DNA from: Thermofontimicrobium_A sp034505795
GTDB taxonomy: Bacteria; Zhuqueibacterota; Zhuqueibacteria; Thermofontimicrobiales; Thermofontimicrobiaceae
Direction: 5' to 3'
Assembly (NCBI GenBank): GCA_034505795.1
Contig: JAPDQM010000005.1
Coordinates: 15,483-79,482, forward strand
DNA: 64,000 bases
Numbering within the stretch: the first letter of the stretch is position 1; each line of letters starts with the position of its first letter. Of this stretch, positions 59,910 to 64,000 are shown one piece after another. Position numbers and translations under genes: made by a program. The notes under the pieces are model-generated. The model saw only the letters and a program-made list of their open reading frames with translations. It made no database searches and was not told the DNA's origin.

Positions 59910-61196
59910 ATGAAAGACACAGTTGCTATCATCCTCGGTGGCGGCCGTGGCACGCGACTTTTTCCCCTGACGTTGGAACGCGCCAAACCGGCCGTTGGTT
60001 TCGCTGGCAAATATCGCTTGATCGACATCCCCATTTCCAACTGCATCAACTCCGGCATCAAACGGATGTTTGTGCTCACCCAATTCCTCTCGGCCAGTCT
60101 CCATCGTCACATCATGCAAACCTATCAGTTCGATGTTTTCTCCGATGGGTTCATCGATATTCTGGCTGCCGAGCAGACGGCGGAGAGCTCGAGTTGGTTT
60201 CAGGGCACTGCCGATGCGGTGCGTGCGACGCTGCGGCATACACTTTACTACGGCGCAGAACAGATCCTGATCCTGTCTGGCGATCATCTGTATCGTATGA
60301 ATTACGCCAAATTGATTGCCTATCATCGCCAGCAGAAAGCTGACATTACTGTCGCCGTCTATCCTGTTCTGAGAGAGGAAGCGCCTGAATTGGGTCTGCT
60401 GAAAGCCAAAATAACCGGCGAGGTTACAGATTTTTCTGAAAAGCCAAAAGAGCCAGAGCTCATTAACCAATTTCGCGCGCCCAGAGGCCTTTTTAGCCGT
60501 CGGCGTCTCAAAGTGGTTGGCGAGCGCTATCTTGCATCTATGGGAATTTATGTATTTCAGCCCAAGGTGCTGAAGAATGTGCTGGCTGATTTTTCAAAAA
60601 CCGATTTTGGTAAGCATATCATCCCCACCGCCATTGGGAATTATCGGGTATTTGCCTATCCGTTTGCCGATTATTGGAAAGACATCGGCACGATTCGCTC
60701 ATTTTTCGATGCCAATATTTCCCTCACGCAGCCCGATCCGCCGTTTAAGCTCTATTCGCGTCAATGGCCGTTTTATACTCGCACTCGGTCTCTGCCGCCA
60801 AGTCGTATCATGCGCTCGGAGATTCGGGACAGCTTATTGAGTGATGGCTCCGAGATCGTTGGCGCTCGTGTGGTGCACTCGATCATTGGGGTACGGAGCA
60901 ATGTGCGCGAAGGGACATTTATGGATGAAGTGGTCATGCTCGGCGCGGATTTTTTTGATAGTGACGACATGTTGCGTGACCGACAGCCGAAAGATGAGGC
61001 CCTGCCCGCGCTAGGCATTGGCCGCAACTGTGTCATCGAACGTGCGATCATCGATAAAAATGCCCGGATCGGTGATAATGTGATTATCAAAAACAAATCT
61101 GACGTTAAGAATTTGGAAGGCAAAAATTATTGGATTCAAGACGGTATCACGGTCATTCCCAAAAATGCGATCATTCCTTCCGGCTTTGAAATTTAA
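59910..61196 (+). CDS. glgC: Glucose-1-phosphate adenylyltransferase (ADP-glucose pyrophosphorylase)
   Basis: 428 residues. Signature ILGGGRGTRLFPLTLERAKPAVGFAGKYRLIDIPISNCINSGI, WFQGTADAVRATL, LSGDHLYRMNY, GLLKAKI, YLASMGIYVF, DYWKDIGTIRSFFDAN, then a left-handed beta-helix C-terminal domain (GARVVHSIIGVRSNV...IERAIIDKNARIGDNV). It makes ADP-glucose for glycogen synthesis and is normally allosteric. No glgA/glgB beside it. Confidence 0.95.
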   Translation: MKDTVAIILGGGRGTRLFPLTLERAKPAVGFAGKYRLIDIPISNCINSGIKRMFVLTQFLSASLHRHIMQTYQFDVFSDGFIDILAAEQTAESSSWFQGTADAVRATLRHTLYYGAEQILILSGDHLYRMNYAKLIAYHRQQKADITVAVYPVLREEAPELGLLKAKITGEVTDFSEKPKEPELINQFRAPRGLFSRRRLKVVGERYLASMGIYVFQPKVLKNVLADFSKTDFGKHIIPTAIGNYRVFAYPFADYWKDIGTIRSFFDANISLTQPDPPFKLYSRQWPFYTRTRSLPPSRIMRSEIRDSLLSDGSEIVGARVVHSIIGVRSNVREGTFMDEVVMLGADFFDSDDMLRDRQPKDEALPALGIGRNCVIERAIIDKNARIGDNVIIKNKSDVKNLEGKNYWIQDGITVIPKNAIIPSGFEI

Positions 61197-61246
61197 CTGC
61201 TGATCGTGCGTGGGTTTTGGGGAATGCATTTTCAATTGAGGCAATT

Positions 61247-62902
61247 ATGCAAGCTATCATTCAATTTCTTATCGATAATCCCATAGTATTATTGTTTACC
61301 ATCATTGGCCTGGGCTACCTGTTGGGTAGCATCAAAATCGGCGGCCTCAGTTTGGGTGCGGCCGCCGTGCTATTCGTTGGTATTGCTTTTGGCGCCGTTG
61401 ATAATCGGTTCGATCTGCCCGAATATATTTATATCATCGGGCTGGTGCTATTTGTATATGCCATTGGTCTTCATGCTGGACCAGGCTTTTTTGCTTCGTT
61501 CCAGAAGCGGGGCTTGCGGATAAATCTCATGGTCATTTTCATTCTCATCTTTGGTGCGATATTGACCGTGATCATCTGGAAAATTCTCGGCGTATCGGTT
61601 CCCAGCATGGTTGGTCTTTATTGTGGCGCATTGACCAATACCCCGGCGCTGGCGGCAACCGTGGAAACTATCAAAAATATGGCTGGCAACCTGCCCTCCG
61701 AAACTCTTCGTTTCTACATGAATAGTCCAGTGGTTACCTATGGTCTGGCTTATCCCTTCGGAGTATTGGGGGTCATCCTCTGGTTTTTTCTGTTTTCCCG
61801 CTACATGAAAGTCGATTTTACCAAAGATGCCCTTTCGTCGGAATCCGATACCATCTTCACCCGCACTTTTCGGGTGACGAATCCCGGCGTGATTGGCAAA
61901 ACGGTGACCGAAGCCTTGAGTTTGTATGAGCGACCTGGATTTGTTCTGAGTAGAATTCAAAAACGAACCGAGATTTCCATTGTCGCACCGGATACGATTC
62001 TGGAACAGGATGATCTTATCGTAGCCGTTGGCAATGCAGCCGCGCTGGAACGAGCGCGAGTGCTTTTTGGAGAACTCGCCAAGAAGCATCTGGATATTGC
62101 TGAGGAGCCAGGTCAATATAGTTATCGCCGTATCTTTGTTTCCAGCCACGACGTTGTGGGCAAACGGATCGGTGAGCTTCAGCTTCAAAAGAAATTCAAT
62201 GCCACGATCACCCGCCTGCGCCGCGGGGATGTCGACTTTGTGCCATCTGCGGATACCGTCTTAGAGCTGGGCGATCGCATTCGAGTTGTGACCCTGCGCC
62301 AAAACCTGGATCAAGTAAGCAAGTTTTTCGGTGATTCCATTCGAGCAGCATCCGAGACCGATTTTCTCTCGCTCTCGCTGGGCATTGTGTTGGGGGTTTT
62401 CGTTGGCACCATTCCCTTTCCGCTGCCCCAGGGCATGACTTTTAAACTGGGTTTTGCTGGGGGACCGCTCATCGTCGCCCTCATTTTAGGCCGCCTGGAG
62501 CGCTCGGGCCCCATTACCTGGAGTCTGCCTTACAGCGCCAATCTGCTCTTGCGACAGATTGGATTGATCTTTTTCCTGGCGGCCATTGGTACCAAAGCCG
62601 GCCACGGCTTTGCCGTTACGTTTCAGTCGGGTGGCTGGGGATTCATTATCGCCGGCGCTATCATCACCTCGGCGGTTACGTTGCTCACGCTATTTATCGG
62701 CTATAAATATTTTCAACTGCCCATGTCAGCGGTGATGGGCATCATGTCCGGGCTCCAAACCCAGCCCGCCTGCCTGGCGTATGCCAATCAGCAGGTGCAG
62801 AATGAATTGCCCAACGTCTGGTACGCCACCGTCTATCCAGCCGCGATGGTGGCCAAAATTATTTTAGCCCAGGTGATTATATCGATGTTTATGTTGCTGT
62901 AA
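61247..62902 (+). CDS. Aspartate:alanine exchanger-family transporter with RCK_C domains
   Basis: 551 residues from the ATG at 61247 (TTGAGGCAATT upstream). AAE fold: five N-terminal helices with GLSLGAAAVLFVGIAFG and YIIGLVLFVYAIGLHAGPGFF, a second copy of the motif set at the C-terminus (GGPLIVALILGRLERSGPITWSLP, GLIFFLAAIGTKAG), and two TrkA_C-like domains ~205-370 (VIGKTVTEALSLYERPGFVLSRIQK, VVGKRIGELQLQKKFNATITRLRRG). The substrate is a carboxylate or amino acid in known members; unassigned here. Confidence 0.87.
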   Translation: MQAIIQFLIDNPIVLLFTIIGLGYLLGSIKIGGLSLGAAAVLFVGIAFGAVDNRFDLPEYIYIIGLVLFVYAIGLHAGPGFFASFQKRGLRINLMVIFILIFGAILTVIIWKILGVSVPSMVGLYCGALTNTPALAATVETIKNMAGNLPSETLRFYMNSPVVTYGLAYPFGVLGVILWFFLFSRYMKVDFTKDALSSESDTIFTRTFRVTNPGVIGKTVTEALSLYERPGFVLSRIQKRTEISIVAPDTILEQDDLIVAVGNAAALERARVLFGELAKKHLDIAEEPGQYSYRRIFVSSHDVVGKRIGELQLQKKFNATITRLRRGDVDFVPSADTVLELGDRIRVVTLRQNLDQVSKFFGDSIRAASETDFLSLSLGIVLGVFVGTIPFPLPQGMTFKLGFAGGPLIVALILGRLERSGPITWSLPYSANLLLRQIGLIFFLAAIGTKAGHGFAVTFQSGGWGFIIAGAIITSAVTLLTLFIGYKYFQLPMSAVMGIMSGLQTQPACLAYANQQVQNELPNVWYATVYPAAMVAKIILAQVIISMFMLL

Positions 62903-62910
62903 AACTACAA

Positions 62911-62929
62911 GACAGGATGGCATCCTGTC
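62911..62929 (+). other. Hairpin GACAGGATG-G-CATCCTGTC
   Basis: Perfect 9-bp arms with a 1-nt loop, 9 bp after the transporter stop; no T-run, so only a possible terminator or mRNA end-protecting hairpin. Confidence 0.45.
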
Positions 62930-63003
62930 CTCCTGTCCTACAAAACTTTTAATTCAATAATCGCTGGAAGCAATAGTCTAAAAAGAATTAAAAGGAGCAA
63001 TCA

Positions 63004-63936
63004 GTGCCAAGAGTTTTTATCAGCCATTCCTGGAATGACAACAATATTGCTCGCAAAATAGCCGAATATATTAAACGCGATGGTGCCGAAATCTGGATCG
63101 ATTATGCCAGAATTGAGGGTGGCGATAAGCTTCCCAAAATAATCAGTGACGCATTAAAACGGTGCGATGTTTTGCTGTTGATCTGGTCGCGTGCTGCCAA
63201 TGAATCGTATTGGGTAGAAGAAGAATGGACAAATGCCCATGCACTTCGCAAAAAAATTATTCCCTGTCTTCTGGATAATACCGAATTACCAGCTATTCTT
63301 GCTAATCGTTTATACATTGATTTCACAAACTTCAATCAAGGCTACCATGAGCTCTGTCGAGCACTCAAATTAAAAACAACAAAGCCAAGTCCTACAATTC
63401 CAATATTCCGATCAATTCCCAAAGAACTCTCTCCAACCGATGTAAAAGCCTTGCTGCAGAAATATGATTTTTATTGTAAGGAATCTTATTGGAATAAAGA
63501 ATTTTGCAATCCCAATGGCCGTGGCTTTGCCAATCAATTCGAGTTGCAAACGATACGGGGTGATAAAGTGGTTATTGATCACGCCTCGGGTTTGATGTGG
63601 CAACAGGGCGGTTCTGCTGAATGCATGACTTATGAAAATGCTAAAAAATGGATAGCGGATCTGAATCAAAAAGGTTATGCAGGTTATAACGATTGGCGCT
63701 TGCCCACGCTGGAAGAAGCCATGAGCCTGATGGAGCCGAAAGAACTGAATGGCGACCTCTATATCGATCCGAAGTTCGATGCAACACAAAAGTGGATTTG
63801 GACGTCTGATTGGTTACTGGGCGAGTCGCGGGCGGCGTGGGTAGTCCTCTTCTTCAATGGTGGTTGCCATTGGAACAGCTTCGACTACAACACCTTTGTG
63901 CGTGCGGTTCGTTCCGGACAATCATCCATAGAATGA
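63004..63936 (+). CDS. TIR-DUF1566 fusion, candidate DGR-diversified protein
   Basis: 310 residues; start GTG with AAGGAG 6 nt upstream. TIR domain ~1-135 opens RVFISHSWNDNNIARKIAEYI, with the catalytic-type Glu in SYWVEEEW. Residues ~150-310 are DUF1566, a C-type-lectin-like fold: VVIDHASGLMWQQGG, YAGYNDWRLPTLEEAMSLMEP, IWTSDW, and the terminal AAWVVLFFNGGCHWNSFDYNTFVRAVRSGQ. DUF1566 is a known fold of variable proteins made by diversity-generating retroelements (DGR). TIR domains bind or cleave NAD+ in immunity, so a recogniser-effector protein is inferred. Confidence 0.85.
   Translation: MPRVFISHSWNDNNIARKIAEYIKRDGAEIWIDYARIEGGDKLPKIISDALKRCDVLLLIWSRAANESYWVEEEWTNAHALRKKIIPCLLDNTELPAILANRLYIDFTNFNQGYHELCRALKLKTTKPSPTIPIFRSIPKELSPTDVKALLQKYDFYCKESYWNKEFCNPNGRGFANQFELQTIRGDKVVIDHASGLMWQQGGSAECMTYENAKKWIADLNQKGYAGYNDWRLPTLEEAMSLMEPKELNGDLYIDPKFDATQKWIWTSDWLLGESRAAWVVLFFNGGCHWNSFDYNTFVRAVRSGQSSIE
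63780..63925 (+). other. Candidate DGR variable region
   Basis: Codons 63874-63894 read AAC AGC TTC GAC TAC AAC ACC: all keep C at position 3 and differ only where AAC has A. Upstream AAT GGT GGT TGC CAT fit AAT/AAC in the same way. This is the pattern left by adenine-directed mutagenic retrohoming. The region ends with the constant TTTGTGCGTGCGGTTCGT. Exact borders need the template repeat, which must lie outside the window. Confidence 0.6.
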
Positions 63937-64000
63937 TTTGGTTATTTGATTATTTGGCTATTTGATTATTTCGGGGTGGGGGGCGCGCGCGATTTTTTTG
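63935..64000 (+). other. Low-complexity end of window
   Basis: Short TATTTGGTTATTTGATTA-like repeats, then GGGGTGGGGGGCGCGCGCG and a T-run. May be the edge of a larger intergenic repeat or of retroelement DNA; too short to judge. Confidence 0.3.

Noticed and set aside
62903..63003. Insertion-sequence end or attachment site
   Set aside because: Only a short perfect hairpin; no transposase, direct repeats or tRNA nearby.
1..64000. rRNA, tRNA or CRISPR array
   Set aside because: No tRNA-like cloverleaf, rRNA landmark or regularly spaced repeat found on reading the intergenic regions; a covariance-model scan would be decisive.

Overview
The window (about 48% G+C by eye) comes from a Gram-negative-type bacterium whose outer-membrane proteins resemble those of the FCB superphylum. 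It carries two secreted proteins with C-terminal domains like type IX secretion (T9SS) sorting domains, a PorV-like barrel, a DUF3078 protein, OmpA proteins with thrombospondin type-3 repeats, and several lipoproteins. Shine-Dalgarno sites are strong, and promoters are sigma70-like (TTGNNN, 17 bp, often TATATT) rather than of the Bacteroidota type. An uncultured lineage near Calditrichota/KSB1 fits; that placement is inference. I see no rRNA, tRNA, CRISPR array or insertion sequence.

Layout. 1-10.7 kb: a truncated glycolate-oxidase-type FAD enzyme, an outer-membrane protein, a beta-propeller/T9SS cargo-like protein followed by a PorV-OmpA-AMIN fusion, a two-gene oxidoreductase operon and a methyltransferase. 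10.7-18.6 kb (minus): a tightly overlapping shikimate operon aroA-aroE-aroC-aroK-aroB-aroQ-pheA, preceded by a Nudix hydrolase and a membrane protein. 18.8-25.1 kb: lipoproteins, a metallopeptidase divergent from a POT peptide transporter, a tiny DUF1858 gene with an in-frame TGA at the second redox cysteine (candidate selenoprotein), and a Tat-type PLP enzyme. 25.4-35.9 kb: galactokinase-like and radical SAM genes, GT2 and MurG, a secreted M28 peptidase, MscS, MscL, DUF3078 and a secreted nuclease-fold enzyme.

36.0-42.0 kb holds the most system-like locus: a coiled-coil protein, an inner-membrane OmpA/BON-like protein with a large cytoplasmic domain, a Ras-like GTPase with an abnormal switch II, and a PAS/sigma54 activator, all packed head to tail. 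Next comes an OmpA/TSP3 outer-membrane gene with a sigma54-like -24/-12 element and two pairs of direct repeats 100-180 bp upstream of it. I read this as a candidate envelope-sensing circuit.

42.2-62.9 kb: a second T9SS-cargo-like metalloprotease, galT with an L-arabinokinase-like GHMP kinase, arfB, an ABC exporter with a DUF1854 partner, a tungsten-type aldehyde oxidoreductase with an acyl-CoA synthetase, an M16C peptidase, MgtC, a serine hydrolase, glgC and an AAE-type transporter. The window ends with a TIR-DUF1566 fusion. The 3' end of that gene shows the codon signature of a diversity-generating retroelement variable region.
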